Below are positions 39,010 through 51,584 of a stretch of DNA of 64,000 bases, piece after piece. The translations under genes were made by a program, and so were the position numbers. The notes under the pieces were generated by a model. It was not told the origin of the DNA, did not search any database, and saw only the letters and a program-made list of their open reading frames with translations. The first letter of the stretch is position 1. Every line of letters begins with the position of its first letter. Source of the stretch: Physella acuta (lineage: Eukaryota > Mollusca > Gastropoda > Physidae); contig NW_026732323.1 in NCBI RefSeq assembly GCF_028476545.1, forward strand, positions 62,001 to 126,000, written 5' to 3'.

Positions 39010-40510
39010 GAGAAGTTAAGTGAATAGTTCGTGATGCTACACTAGGTAGTACATCATTAATTGAATAGTTGGTGATGTTATTCTAGGTAGCAAATCATTG
39101 ATTGAATAATTGGTGATGTTATTCTAGGTAGTACATCATTGATTGAATAGTTCATGATGCTATTCTAGGTAGTACATCATTAACTGAATAGTTGTTGATG
39201 TTATTCTAGGTATTACATCATTAATTGAATAGTTGGTGATGTTATTCTAGGTATTACATCATTAATTGAATAGTTCGTGATGTTATTCTAGATAGTACAT
39301 CATTGATTGAATAGTTGGTGATGTTATTCTAGGTAGTACATCATTCATTGAATAGTTCATGATACTATTCCAGGTAGTACATCATTAATTGAATAGTTGG
39401 TGATGTTATTCTAGGTAGCACATCATTAATTGAATAGTTCATGATGCTATTCTAGGTAGTACATCATTGATTGAATAGTTCATGATGCTATTCTAGGTAG
39501 TACATCATTGATTGAATAGTTGTTGATGTTATTCTAGGTAGTACATCATTGATTGAATAGTTCATGATGCTATTCTAGGTAGTACATCATTGATTGAATA
39601 GTTCATGATGCTATTCTAGGTAGTACATCATTGATTGAATAGTTGTTGATGTTATTCTAGGTAGTACATCATTGATTGAATAGTTCATGATGCTATTCTA
39701 GGTAGTACATCATTGATTGAATAGTTGTTGATGTTATTCTAGGTAGTACATCATTAACTGAATAGTTGTTGATGTTATTCTAGGTATTACATCATTAATT
39801 GAATAGTTGGTGATGTTATTCTAGGTATTACATCATTAATTGAATAGTTCGTGATGTTATTCTAGATAGTACATCATTGATTGAATAATTGGTGATGTTA
39901 TTCTAGGTAGTACATCATTAATTGAATAGTTCATGATGTTATTCTAGGTAGTACATCATTGAATGAATAGTTGGTGATGTTATTCTAGGTAGTACATCAT
40001 TAATTGAATAGTTCATGATGTTATTCTAGTTAGTACATCATTAATTGAATAGTTCATGATGTTATTCTAGGTAGTACATCATTAATTGAATAGTTGGTGA
40101 TGTTATTCTAGGTAGTAGATCATTGATTGAATAGTTCATGATGGTATTCTAGGTAGTACATAATTGATTGAATAGTTGGTGATGTTATTCTAGGTAGTCC
40201 ATCATTGATTGAATAGTCCATGATGTTATTCTAGGTAAGTACATCATTAATTGAATAGTTCGTGATGTTGTTCTATGTAGTACATCATTAATTGAATAGT
40301 TGGTGATGTTATTCTAGGTAGTAGATCATTGATTGAATAGTTCATGATGGTATTCTAGGTAGTACATAATTGATTGAATAGTTGGTGATGTTATTCTAGG
40401 TAGTCCATCATTGATTGAATAGTCCATGATGTTATTCTAGGTAAGTACATCATTAATTGAATAGTTCGTGATGTTGTTCTATGTAGTACATTATTAATTG
40501 AAAAGTTCTT
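39010..40510. repeat. 41-bp minisatellite, about 36 copies
   Basis: The unit has period 41 and contains attctaggtagtacatcatt. Two unit types differ at ttggtgatgtta and ttcatgatgcta. A 206-bp block of five units is repeated (about 40111 and 40317). TGATGT and ACATCA form a dyad in many units. Confidence 0.96.
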
Positions 40511-42359
40511 GATGTAAAACTGAATGCTTCGTGATAAATCCCTGATCATTACTTCAACTTAAATCATGTTTAGTTGCAGTCATCATCAATTTAGTATAGG
40601 GTAAACCAGAATGACCATAGCATGTCACACGGACCGTGTGGTTTCTGTTGTCCGACCACTCTCTTCCACAGATGTATCAAGCTTTTATTTCTACTTTTAT
40701 GACACAACGTGTCAAATCATACGTGCATTATCATAGCTACTATTGTATTTTTATACTTGAAAATTATTTGTCATTTTGAACACTTTACTTATTTTTATAC
40801 AGTTTGTATCTTTATATTAGACGATGTTTTTTTTAATCGATGTTAAAAAACTTCTTTATATTCACTTTTTAATTTCAGCTCCAGAGGAGAAGGAATATCT
40901 GCAGCAATTCATGCAGCACTTCACCTCTCTCACCCCCCCCCCCTATCTTTCTCTCTCTCTCCCTCTAAGGCGGCGTATGCTGCAATTCTCCCGCCCCAGT
41001 CTAGCCGAGCAGAAGACTCGATATAATATTTCATGCCACATTCTAGGCGCCGATTGCGTCAAGAGAATTTTAGGTTCGTGGCTTATTTTTTTACCGTCCG
41101 CATTCACGCAACACGTTTTATTTTTCTATTTGAACAATTTCTCGCTCCTCTTCACAATATTGACAGGCGTCGCCATCGCATGGCTAAATACAGAGCCGAT
41201 GCTGTTATCCGCGAAGCCGGATCTTTTATCCGCGAAGCTGAAAATTTGGAGCAATTTCGTCGAAGATTTAGCCTCCTTTGTTGAAGAGGTTGAAATCGTT
41301 CTCAGCTGTTGCCCAAAACGAGCGTGCCGTCTCTCATCGTGACCGATTGTGTTAGTCACAACAAAAGAAGCGGCCAGGAGAGTACGTGCGCTTGTTTGCC
41401 CAACTCTTGTACAGCAAATCTTGCTCATTCACGGAAGATCTTCGTCCGGTGCACCTACAATATTGCAGCACATTGTGAGATTAATCCGCCCGATAACGCC
41501 ATGCTAAAACTGTCTTGGAGATTAAAAATTGAGACTAAGCCCTAAAGCTAACAGTAGAAGCAGGATTTAAAAACTAGGAAGCTTTACTCTGAGATTAAAG
41601 AAAAAAAATTGATTTTCAAACAAGAACGTCGAATTAGAACTTTGATTATTAAAAAAGAAATGTTAGGCTGACATTGGAAAAACAAGCTAGTTTCATTTTT
41701 TTAAACACAGCAGATATGACTTTTTGAAGGGGTCGTCAATCGCTTTTTGTGGACACACGTAAAATGATTTCCATTGTTACATCAACTATAACGATTTTTT
41801 TTTCATTGCAATTTAGTGCTACTCTACTAAAGTTACGATTTTTTATTATTTAAAAAAAATTATATTGTTCCCACATGGGAAATAAATATTTTATTTGGTA
41901 GCTACAACAAACATCTTTGTTCGAACTTTTGTGACGTCTAAATCTAAAAATGTCTTCCTCACATTTTAACGAGGTGGTGGCTAATGATGACCTCTGACCC
42001 GTATTGTTTCGTTAAATTTCCGTCCAACATGTCCATTAAGTTTAAAAAAGAACTGCTTCTAATCTACTTAGTCTTATCTTACAATCTAAACTTTTAATAA
42101 AACGGTTAACAAAACAGTACTAAAACAATCACAATACTGAAAATATTACAGAAAATGGTTTTAACTCTTTGATTATGTATATACCAACATATAATTTTTT
42201 TCTGGATGCTTGGGTATGTTCCTTTAATTTCTTTACATTCCATTCATTTCTCTTCATGATTTTATACATTCCATTCCTTCCCCCCACCGTCATCTGCATA
42301 TCTTCCCATTCACTAATCTTGCCTGTTTTGATACAAACTAAATTAGACATTCATTTCCC
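40511..42359. other. unique spacer
   Basis: A frame at 40824-41342 contains an acceptor-like ttttaatttcag before about 40880, but it runs into poly-C and CT-rich DNA and has no recognisable domain. A complex CpG-bearing block lies at about 40970-41560. The rest is AT-rich. Confidence 0.45.
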
Positions 42360-42745
42360 GTGATCCTAGGCACAGATCGGAACTCTGCGATTGTACATAT
42401 CAAGATCGGCCTGTTGAGCTCATCTACCCCACCCCCATCCTCCTCCGCCCTGGGGTATAGCTCCTCCCCTGATTGGGACCCACATGGAGATGTAGAAAGC
42501 GGCCAGCTATCTGAGGCCACTCGGCACGGGCCAACCGGCCACTCAGACATCGGCCACCTGATCTCTAGGACTCCTGGGTAATGATCCATATTGACGTCAC
42601 CGAGATAGCGACTTCTGACCCCACCCGACCCCAGAGATAGCGACTTCTGACCCCACCCTATCCCCGACCCCCACCACAATCCCACAGCTTTTCTCTGTCG
42701 GTATGCCCATGGTTTGTTGGCAATTAACGGCAGACCTGGAAGTAA
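42360..42745. promoter_or_regulatory. complex CpG-containing patch
   Basis: Non-repetitive apart from two copies of gagatagcgacttctgaccc (about 42602 and 42633). Overlapping frames on both strands are open by chance composition. Regulatory function is inference only. Confidence 0.22.
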
Positions 42746-44005
42746 GATAAGAACACAATCAAGAACACATAACACGTTCTAGAACATAGAACACACAGAA
42801 GAACACAGGACATGGACTAGAACACGGTTAGGAAATCAGGAAGCTGGAAAACGTAGCTTGCATCAGACAACAATAAACATGCAACAAACACCAAACATAA
42901 GGAGCAAAGAGGACTAAGTCAAGTCAAGTCAAACACCATACAACATATAACACACAATACACAACACAACACACAACATACAGCATACAAGAACACTGAA
43001 TTCAGACGGAGCTTGGACGAAAACAAACACAGAATACACATACAAAGTAGATTTCCAATGAATATTTACTAATCTAATCCTCCCCCCCCCCTTTGAAAAC
43101 TACATACTCTGGGACTTTTCTTTAAAGAGTCAACAATATTTTGCTAACCACAACTAACCAGTACAATATTTTTTAACTAAAAAGCCATCACATATCTCAC
43201 GATTACATTTCCGACAGTGACAAGCTGCCGCCTAGTGTTTCTTCATGACGCACCCACGTCTTACATGTGTCAGAGTTATCCAGCTTGGTTTCAACAACTC
43301 CATTTTGATTTTTGTTCTACTTAACGAAACAAACTAAACCAACCTCTCAAGTAAACCATAAATGTGTTATGTCCATCATTGAATTTAGTTTTTTAATATC
43401 TTGATTGTTTTTTTTTAGACCACGACGCATGTTCCTTTCAGTAAGGCAGAAAGTTGAGAAAGGTTCATCAGATTTTAGACTGCTGCGACTGTGTAGAGTC
43501 TAGTCAGTAAACTATTTCCGGTTCGTCTAAGAGTCTAAGACTGTTAACAGCAATAACATAGGCACGGAGTAAATTCCTACCTAAGGAACTGTTTACCGTA
43601 CAACAATAAAACATTGAATGCATTTAAGATAATTTAATTCAAGAATAATCTTGTATTCATTTCTTTTTAAAATTAGGTATTCCTTAATATTACAACGACT
43701 AAACAATGACAATAGGATATAGCTATAGCTTTATTCGGTGCTTTAAAATGACTTTGAATGACTTTTCGACAGTACATCACATGTTCACGATTTAACCGCA
43801 CTGATGAATCAATCACGATTTAATTGCGATCGCCCAACCCCCCTCCACACCCCCGCCTCGTGATTTTTTTTTTTTGCCTGTAGCAAGTGTTATCGACCCT
43901 GTCCACTTAGCTTCTTGCTCATCTGACCGCTTCTCTCCCTTCATTGGTTCCCATCAAATCCGAGTTTTTAAAAATTCTTCCATCAATGTCGTCACTTCCT
44001 AATTG
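42746..44005. other. unique spacer with AC-rich simple sequence
   Basis: ACACAAC-type simple sequence lies at about 42770-43040. The remainder is unique AT-rich DNA with no supported gene. Confidence 0.5.
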
Positions 44006-44009
44006 GCGC

Positions 44010-44400
44010 CTGTGGCCATGCGCAGTGATGATGCAGGCGGGGGCAGGGCATGGGGGGCCGGGACTTTGAGAGGAGGCGAGAGTCTCTCCGAGTACATTTG
44101 GGTGGCGGGGGGGGGGGGACTTGGAGAGCAGGCGAGAGCCCCCCAGAGTACATTTGGGTGGGGGTCGGGACTTGGAGAGCAGGCGAGAGCCCCTCCCCCC
44201 CCCCCCAAGTACATTTGCACAAGAGATCCAAGAAGCAGAGCAGGTGCTTGTGACGGAGATAATCAAATATAAGAGGCTTCTCAGCATCGAGCACGGCCGC
44301 CATCTTGGGGGCAGACACCACACCCCCGGGCCAGATGACTCATCTTTAATTGTTTTCTGGCATCACCGCTCCCCCCACCCTGTCAGTTTTGGTCAGTGTA
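44010..44400. other. GC-rich patch: about 50-bp tandem repeat plus a YY1-type site
   Basis: Three diverged copies of gagagcaggcgagagcccc-type sequence at 44050-44215 are interrupted by G- and C-runs. Just to the right, gccgccatcttg (44296-44307) is an exact minus-strand CAAGATGGCGGC. Confidence 0.6.
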
Positions 44401-44689
44401 ACATCAAAAATACACGACTGTCACTCCCAACACATGTGAGGTGTCATCCCATTTTTAATGGCGTTTTCAATGGTATCACATCCTATCATGTAAGTTCTTA
44501 GTACAAGATTATAAAGAAAACAATAGCATTGTCTAATTTAGCCGATTCTATGGGGAATTTTTATCCCGAAACATGACGATGATTTTTTAATGTAATTTTG
44601 TCATGTGATGTCATGAGTGGATATGGTTGTGACATGCGGTTGGTGTGAGTCTATGAGAAGAATGAAAGAAAACTGGCAGTGGACGTTGA

Positions 44690-44960
44690 CACGTGAGTGT
44701 TTTAGTCATCATCCAGCTCAAATTATCCCCGGACTAATCAAATATTAGTTCAGCGGAAATGGATCTGCAGGGGGCCGTGCCAGCACACTTTACGTGCCGA
44801 GGGCGCGCCCGGCCCCGCCATTGTCTCTTTATAATTGCCGCCCCACAATCGGGCCTCTGTTTTCTTCCACGCTGGAAAATATTCTTTAAACAAGTCGTCT
44901 GCTTCTGTTTGTCTGCTGCATTCATGCTAGGCAAATCGTGGCAGCACAGAATGTAGTGCC
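44690..44960. promoter_or_regulatory. complex CpG-rich patch
   Basis: Unique GC-rich sequence (gggcgcgcccggccccgcc lies inside) followed by AT-rich sequence. It resembles conserved regulatory DNA in texture. I have no alignment to support this. Confidence 0.25.
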
Positions 44961-45167
44961 TCACATACCCCACGCCAACACGCACACACACACACACACA
45001 CACCCACACAACATACACAAAAATGAACACAGTTCTGACGTTTTGAGCGGAAATTAACCCTTTAACACCAACAGTAACCAAATAATGTTCAATTTTTGCT
45101 TCAACAATTGCAATACTTTTCTGTATCGTGCAGCCAAATAAAATAAACCGGGAGTGATCTCCCCTAA

Positions 45168-45849
45168 ACTTTCTCGAATATTCTTATATAAAATAACAGG
45201 GGATGGGAACTCGGGCTATAGAAATGATTTTTAATCCATTTTAAATACTTAAAGTTTTAAAAATAGAATAAAATCTCGTAGACAAAAGAATTGCACACCG
45301 AGTGAACGCTAAATAAAAAAGTGCATAATAGTGCGCAATAATATTAGTACTATAAAAATTTACATTAAGTTTTTGAGAAATCGGAAGTAGCGTAAATTAC
45401 TACTTCCGGTCAACGGAAATTACTCAAAATGTAACAGAAGCTAGAGAATTAGATCTTTTACTTACATGTGAAATTTCATTTATCTACCTCAAATAGTACT
45501 CAAGTTATAGGCTTTTGAAAAATTCAAAGTAGGAAAAGTACCACTTCCGGTTATCGGAAATCGCTCAAAAGTTGATACGGATCTACGATTTTGATAAAAT
45601 ACATATATATGAAATTTCATCAACCTAGCTGTAACCGCACTCAAGTTATCGTGTTTATACACGGACACACACACACACACAGACAGACAGACACACAGAC
45701 AGACACACAGACATACGGACAAGATTGCAAAGTTATGTTTTTCCGTATCAGTGAGGTGTAAAACGTCGAGATTTGTAAAAATCTCGATTTTTTTTTTTTG
45801 CACGATTACAAGACTTTCTCTATAGCCTACTTCGTATATACGAGAAAGT
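45168..45849 (-). mobile_element. dispersed non-autonomous element (probable)
   Basis: ACTTTCTCG at 45168-45176 and its reverse complement at 45841-45849 could be short terminal inverted repeats. Inside, a segment with acttccggt and tcggaaat recurs 141 bp apart (about 45402 and 45543). There is a hairpin cgagattt/aaatctcg at about 45760-45779, and a CACA/GACA tract. The texture matches a dispersed repeat I have met in several invertebrate genomes, but I cannot name it. The left boundary is uncertain. Confidence 0.45.
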
Positions 45850-46920
45850 AAAAATCAATTATTTTTTTGAACAATTGCAAACATTTTGTTGTTTGAAATG
45901 CAAACGGCTTCTGTTTTCTCCCTCACTTTATTTTTTAAAAAGACCAATTAATTCATGTCATGTGACATGGAATTCCTTTATATCTACCAAACGACTTTAA
46001 AAACACAGCTAAAATCGTGAGACAAATGCCGCCCATTTTGTGTGACTAAAATAAAACAAAGAGATTCTGGAATTTAAAACATGAAATAGATTTTGTAATT
46101 TGGTTATGTCTATCTGTGTATAATTTATTAAATTTTCTATGACTTTTGCATAGAATTCTATCAAGTTTTACAATGACACACATTATCGAATGCGCGCAAA
46201 GCAGACGGGAGGCATCAAACCGTAAAAAAGTTGGCTTTATGTTAATCAAAATTTAAAAAAACGAAACAAAGCCATTTTGATCCCAGGAAAATCGAGATGA
46301 CATGGACTGAGCAGCTCAGTTTGTAGGCAATCGTGGTGTGAGGTAGGGCAGACAATTAAAAAATTAATTATTAAATTGGTGCGGTTTTTAACATAACAGA
46401 TGGCGCTGTAAAACACATTGACACTGAATGGCTTGCTGTTGAAAAGAATTGGGACAAACGTGTCACTTTAATTATATTTTTTTTTTAAAAAGGGAAATTG
46501 CTTTGTTTGATACAAAGGCTTAAGTAAAATACAACCAAAACATGAAATGTTGGAGGAAATCATTCTTTGAGGACTGGGAACAATTAAATGCCACTGATAA
46601 GTTTAAAAAATATTTTTTTTTTTTAGTTTTGTTGATTATAACTAGAGACAGTGGAATAATATTTAGCGCTAGATGTTTTTATTCTAATTTGTTGTAATTT
46701 TTTGGCCTGATTAATTTCAGTCAGTTTTTAGTAGACATTCGGAGTTTTCCAGCGTAGAAAAAAAATTCTGGGAATGCAAAAAAATGTCAGTGATATAGGA
46801 CCCACATAATCGCAGTTGACGTCAATTAAAGCACATTTAGTGATTCGTAGCTCATCTCTGTGATCATTTTGTCAGACGCTAAAAAAACAAAAAACAACCA
46901 CACCAAATTATCGCTAAAAA
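45850..46920. other. unique AT-rich spacer
   Basis: No gene or array is seen. Confidence 0.5.
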
Positions 46921-47059
<139 letters not shown>

Positions 47060-47286
47060 CCCCTCGATTAGTTAAACATTGTCACAGATGTTCATCCCTC
47101 ACCCCTTTCCAAGAATGTGACTTCAATTGCTTAGTTATACTAGTTAAATAATTTTTTTTTAAATTCTTCTCTCTGCCAAGTAAAACGTTTATACAGGTCT
47201 ACAGAAAGGAAATTGTTTACATAACAGAACAATACAAAATTGTAATTAAAATGTAAAAACAAGGTAATTAAAAAGTCTAGTGACAA

Positions 47287-47977
47287 TTTTAGCGCAATTT
47301 CCTTATGTTATCTAAAAATAGCTCTGTCGTAGCGTAAATCAAGAGCAGGGTTAGTAAAACCATTGATTAGTTATTAAAACGTTTTTTATAAATTTTTTTC
47401 AGTATTTTACATGTTTTATTTACAATAGAGTTACATGACTAAAAACCATTGCGCGCCTACTGAACGTGATGGCGCAGCCATGGAACGCGATGGCGCAGCT
47501 ATTGAACGTGATGACGCGTGTGGTGTGGTTGGAAAAAAGGCCTACTAATTCGGTCCAAATTTTAATTAATTCAAAATTTTTTTGTGACCGAACGAAAGGA
47601 TATTTTTGAAAACTTTCTTCGGCAATATTGTTCTAAATTATGGCAGGAATCGATTGGTGCATGTTTCAAGTCGCTTAGTGGTCTGGTTGCCGAGATATGG
47701 GCAAAAAACTGCATTTTTTCTAGGTTTTTTGGCTTTTCCGGGAAATCCATGAAAGAAACCCGTAATTTTTATGGCTTTTGTTCATCCTCGTAACTTGCTT
47801 AACATAATTGCTTTTGGAACTAGTCATCGATATTGCTTCGTTGAGGAGGAGATACGACTTAAAGCCCGGACACACATTCATCCATACATTCATACATTCA
47901 TCCATTCATTCATCCATCCATTCCCAGAAATGACGAGTTAATAAACGCAATTCTCCAGAATGGAAATTGCGCTAAAA
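47287..47977. mobile_element. 691-bp MITE-like element with 16-bp TIRs
   Basis: ttttagcgcaatttcc at 47287-47302 is exactly reverse-complementary to 47962-47977. Inside are three diverged copies of gaacgtgatggcgcagc (47461-47515), a (CATT)n-like stretch at about 47874-47930, and no transposase frame. I see no clear target-site duplication, so the family is not assigned. It would need a transposase supplied in trans. Confidence 0.6.
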
Positions 47978-49060
47978 ATAAAAATAAATAAATAAATAAA
48001 TAAAAGCTACAATTAATGCAAGTTAGTAACAGCTTGATTAAATGACGATTCAACAAATATTCTGACACCTCTCAAATACATTTTGTAGTCACACGGGAAA
48101 AGGTCAAATAAAAACTTGGAGCCAGATGCATGAAGGCTAAACGTGGAAAACATGCGCGAGGGAAATAGTGCAGTGATTAGTGTCATGAATCATTAATATT
48201 ATGAGCGGATAATTGCGTGTAATGCAATAGAACATTTGCAGCGTCAAGACTAACAGGCCGTGAGAAGCTGTTGGTTTTGAAATGGCTAACTAAATTTTCA
48301 TTTCATAAATAATTGTTTATTTCTCAAGCGAGTAATTAGTTTAAAAGAAGTTTTGATTGGTTTAAGAAAAGCTTTTTTTGTAAAAAGAAAATCAGTGTCA
48401 TAGCCTCTTTGTTCATAAATGAGAATTTTAAAAAAAATATTGGATTTGTGTAAGAAAGGCTAGTTTTTTTTTTATTTAAAAAAACATATCATCTTTGTTC
48501 TTACATTTAAGAAAAAAATTGATCCGTCAAAGAAATTCTAGTTTTTAACGAAAACCTGTGTCGTCATACCCTCCTCGTGCCTGAGTTGACGAGAGCTGAC
48601 AGAAGAGATTATTTAACCCCCAAGTGCAGGTCTCCTCCCACGAGCAAACTTTCAAGCTTATCTCGCCCAACCCTCGGGTTTTTTCGAGCATCTCCCGTGT
48701 TTACGTTACACCAGACGCAGTTGTTGTTGCACAACGCAAATGAGTTACGTCCCTTCGGTGGGTTGCGCACCTTGACAAGTTTAACAACATGTCTATTTGA
48801 ACGGTAAAGTACTGTCACCCATCTTTGTTTGTAACTACTGGTTGGCGGGGAGATTGAAAATCTTTTTTTTTTTTTTTTTTTTGAAAAAAAAACGGTTTAG
48901 GATTTTCCTGGCTGTAGTGGTAAAATACAGGGTGGGGGTATAAAGTGTGGTCGGGGGTGCGCAGGGTTACAGGGCCTCTGATGTTATTGATTATTTTAAA
49001 TGGAGCTTCTGAGATGTAATGGTCGGGATTCTTTAGAAACCCCAGCTAGAGTTCATTAAA
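47978..49060. other. unique spacer
   Basis: An (AATA)n-like stretch follows the MITE. A CpG-bearing patch at 48560-48800 has no recognisable exon. A T-run lies at about 48864-48882. Confidence 0.45.
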
Positions 49061-49170
49061 AAGGAAATAATGGAGTGAAGACATCGGGGGAGAGCCCGGG
49101 GCAATTAGAGGCTTGTCATTCTTCTGGTTGTTCTAGCTCGCACTACCCGACGCCCCTAATCTCCCTCGCA

Positions 49171-49190
49171 GACATAATTGCCATTATGTC
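49171..49190. promoter_or_regulatory. inverted repeat with homeodomain-type cores
   Basis: gacataattgccattatgtc has exact 8-bp arms (GACATAAT/ATTATGTC) around TGCC. It sits in a complex CpG-bearing patch (49060-49215). A protein-dimer site is a guess from the symmetry. Confidence 0.3.
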
Positions 49191-49512
49191 CCAACATGAA
49201 GAGGATGCTGTCACGGTGGGGGGGGGGGGGGGGGAGGGGGGAACTGAAGAGCCGATATTAGCGCGGGTGGGTCGAAAGAAAAGGTACGGACCGATAAACA
49301 AATAGGAAAAAAATGGCTCATTGGTTCTGTGGGGGCCGACACTCGTACAAATACGTTATTGCCCTGCTACGGGCTTAGTGCGAGGGCTTGGTGCTGAGGA
49401 CAAGGATGAGGCCGATGATTGGAAAATGGCTCAATTTGGTGGCCTAGGAAATGGTCGGCTCTCAGCTTTAAGCCCTAGTGAGATTAACGTCATCAAGATA
49501 TATTTAAATATA

Positions 49513-49616
<104 letters not shown>

Positions 49617-50219
49617 TGCGAGGAACCTCTATATATCACCCACTATTTATTATATATACTGCATAATATTTCAATTAAAAAGTACAGTGATATTTACTTT
49701 TAAAGTCTTTAGTTAAAATCTATTAGCTAGTACGTCTTATTGCATGTAATAGTGCAGATTTACTTTTACAGCCAGCAAGTACAGAGCTAAGTAGCACACT
49801 GTCTACTTCCTCACTAAAACTTCTAAGTTCAATTCAACTTTTATTTAACTGTCATTCCCCCCCCCCCCCCTCCGCCCCTCTTTCTGACCACCCATTAGGA
49901 CACGTGATTAATTTCCTGGTGATGACTGTAATAAAATGACTCGTCCACTTCTCGCTACTCACCACCAATGTGTTTCTATTGGTTACTGACTCATGATTCG
50001 TGACGTCACCTCATCGTGTTTGCCCGTGTGTATGGTTTGGTTTCGAAGCTTGGAAGGTTAACTTTCTGGTTAGGTTAAAGGTTAAGTTTCTGGTCAGGTT
50101 AAGGGTTAAGGGTTAAGGAATGGTATGAATAGTTAAACAGTTTAGTCATATAATTTATAGTACTGGTAGATAGACTTTTATGTAAGTCTACAGGTTAAGC
50201 GTTCAATTATGAACTTTTT
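49617..50219. other. unique spacer
   Basis: A C-run lies at about 49857-49870. Irregular ggttaagggttaagg words lie at 50040-50118. No gene is seen. Confidence 0.5.
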
Positions 50220-50239
50220 CTAGGGTCCCGACAGTGTTT

Positions 50240-50310
50240 GGGACAGCGTGGTCGAGCACTAGAGCGCTCGACTACTAACCAGAAATCTAGTTCGGATCTT
50301 GGATTCGCCT
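50240..50310 (+). repeat. tRNA-like SINE head (degenerate)
   Basis: gcgtggtcgagcactagagc resembles an A box, and agttcggatcttgg at about 50289 resembles a B box. The arms do not fold into a good cloverleaf, so this is probably the head of an old tRNA-derived SINE and not a tRNA gene. Confidence 0.45.
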
Positions 50311-50499
50311 CCAATGAGTACTTGACAACTGGTAGAGAAAGTAGAGTCAGCTTACAATAGTATTGATCACACTATATCTACACTATTTGACATGATTACC
50401 AAAACAGACGAACTCTTCTTCCTCTGCCTTATTGACCGTCAGATGGTAATTTTTTACCAACTTTCCTTGTAAGACTGTGTTTACTAATTTAGCGTCACC

Positions 50500-51350
50500 C
50501 TCCATAGCGACGCTGCTTCAAGCAGAACCCGTCAACTCAGCAATGTTAATGTGTTTCCGGCTGAATAAGAAATCACCGAGCTAATGCGAAGAGACAAAGG
50601 AAAACCCTTTGACATTAACAAGACGTCTTTAAGATTCCATAAGACTGCCAGCAGCATAAGGAAAGCACTGGGTCGTGCAATCACAGTGCCACTTGCCGCG
50701 CGTTTTTATCTCCCCTTTGGGAGGAGTGAGAAAAAAAAATAATGCATCGTTTTTGACAAGACCACACCGGAGTATTTACACTGGTTGGGACCCCGGTTAA
50801 GATTAAGTCAGCGCTGGTTACGGCCTGGGGAGACTTTTTACACCTGGCTTATCAAAAAACGTCATGCCGCACGACAGCCGGCCCACAACACACGAAATAA
50901 ACAATGAACGCGAAGGCAAATAAATAACTTTTGGGGGTTGCCAGATAAAAAAATTTTCCATGCAGACCAAAATGTCGGTTCGCATTTTGTGCGTGTCAGT
51001 TTGAGTTAACTGGTATTTTAATCATTTAGTAATGGAGTGTAATACCCGGGGAGTCAGAAGGCTAGGAATTTTGACATTAGCATAAATGCGTGCATATCCG
51101 ACTCTTCGACTGTTGTTATTAGGGGGCAGATGAATGCACCGGTGCATTAAAGCATACGGCAGTGTACAGCCGATGTAAAAACAGAGTCGTATTATTACGT
51201 TATTAAATCAGCAGAGCCGGTTCCTCGTGTTTAATGCCATGTAAACTTGCCATTTAGTTGGAATAATTGTCAGGTTCATTTGCCGATGCATGTTGCGTAC
51301 ACAAGGCAGGTGTTGATAGAAACGACACGTTCTCGTTCTATGGTTGACGT
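50500..51350. promoter_or_regulatory. long complex unique block, candidate conserved non-coding element
   Basis: This is the longest stretch of high-complexity, non-repetitive, CpG-bearing DNA in the desert without a plausible long frame. Words such as gacaaaggaaa, ctttgacattaac, taagattaagtc and gcattaaagc are consistent with SOX, TCF and homeodomain cores, but such short words are common. Conservation has not been tested. Confidence 0.35.
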
Positions 51351-51493
51351 CACATGTGTTACACAAATGGGGCGGGCGGAAGGGGGATGTTGCTAGTTTT
51401 TTTTATGTGAATGGAATACAGCCAAATATAACATGCTAAATTAATGAATAAAAACGTTATCATAAAATGTGGGTACTTATACCCACCTGTGTC

Positions 51494-51584
51494 AGGCATA
51501 TTTATCCAAACAATAACCAAACCCTAATCCTATGTCAGTTATAATGTAAGGCATATTTATCCAAACAATAACCAAACCCTAATC
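51494..51584. repeat. 36-bp direct duplication
   Basis: Two copies of a 36-bp segment containing tatttatccaaacaataacc, 55 bp apart. Confidence 0.9.

Noticed and set aside
40824-41342. 172-residue plus-strand frame with an acceptor-like site near 40880
   Set aside because: The frame passes through C- and CT-rich simple sequence and has no domain or matching donor. The short exon-like APEEKEYLQQF segment is suggestive but not enough.
50040-50118. Telomere-like ggttaagggttaagg
   Set aside because: The period is seven and irregular, with few copies and diverged flanks.
50240-50310. Functional tRNA gene
   Set aside because: A- and B-box-like words exist, but stems do not pair well and no terminator T-run follows at the right place. 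A SINE head fits better.
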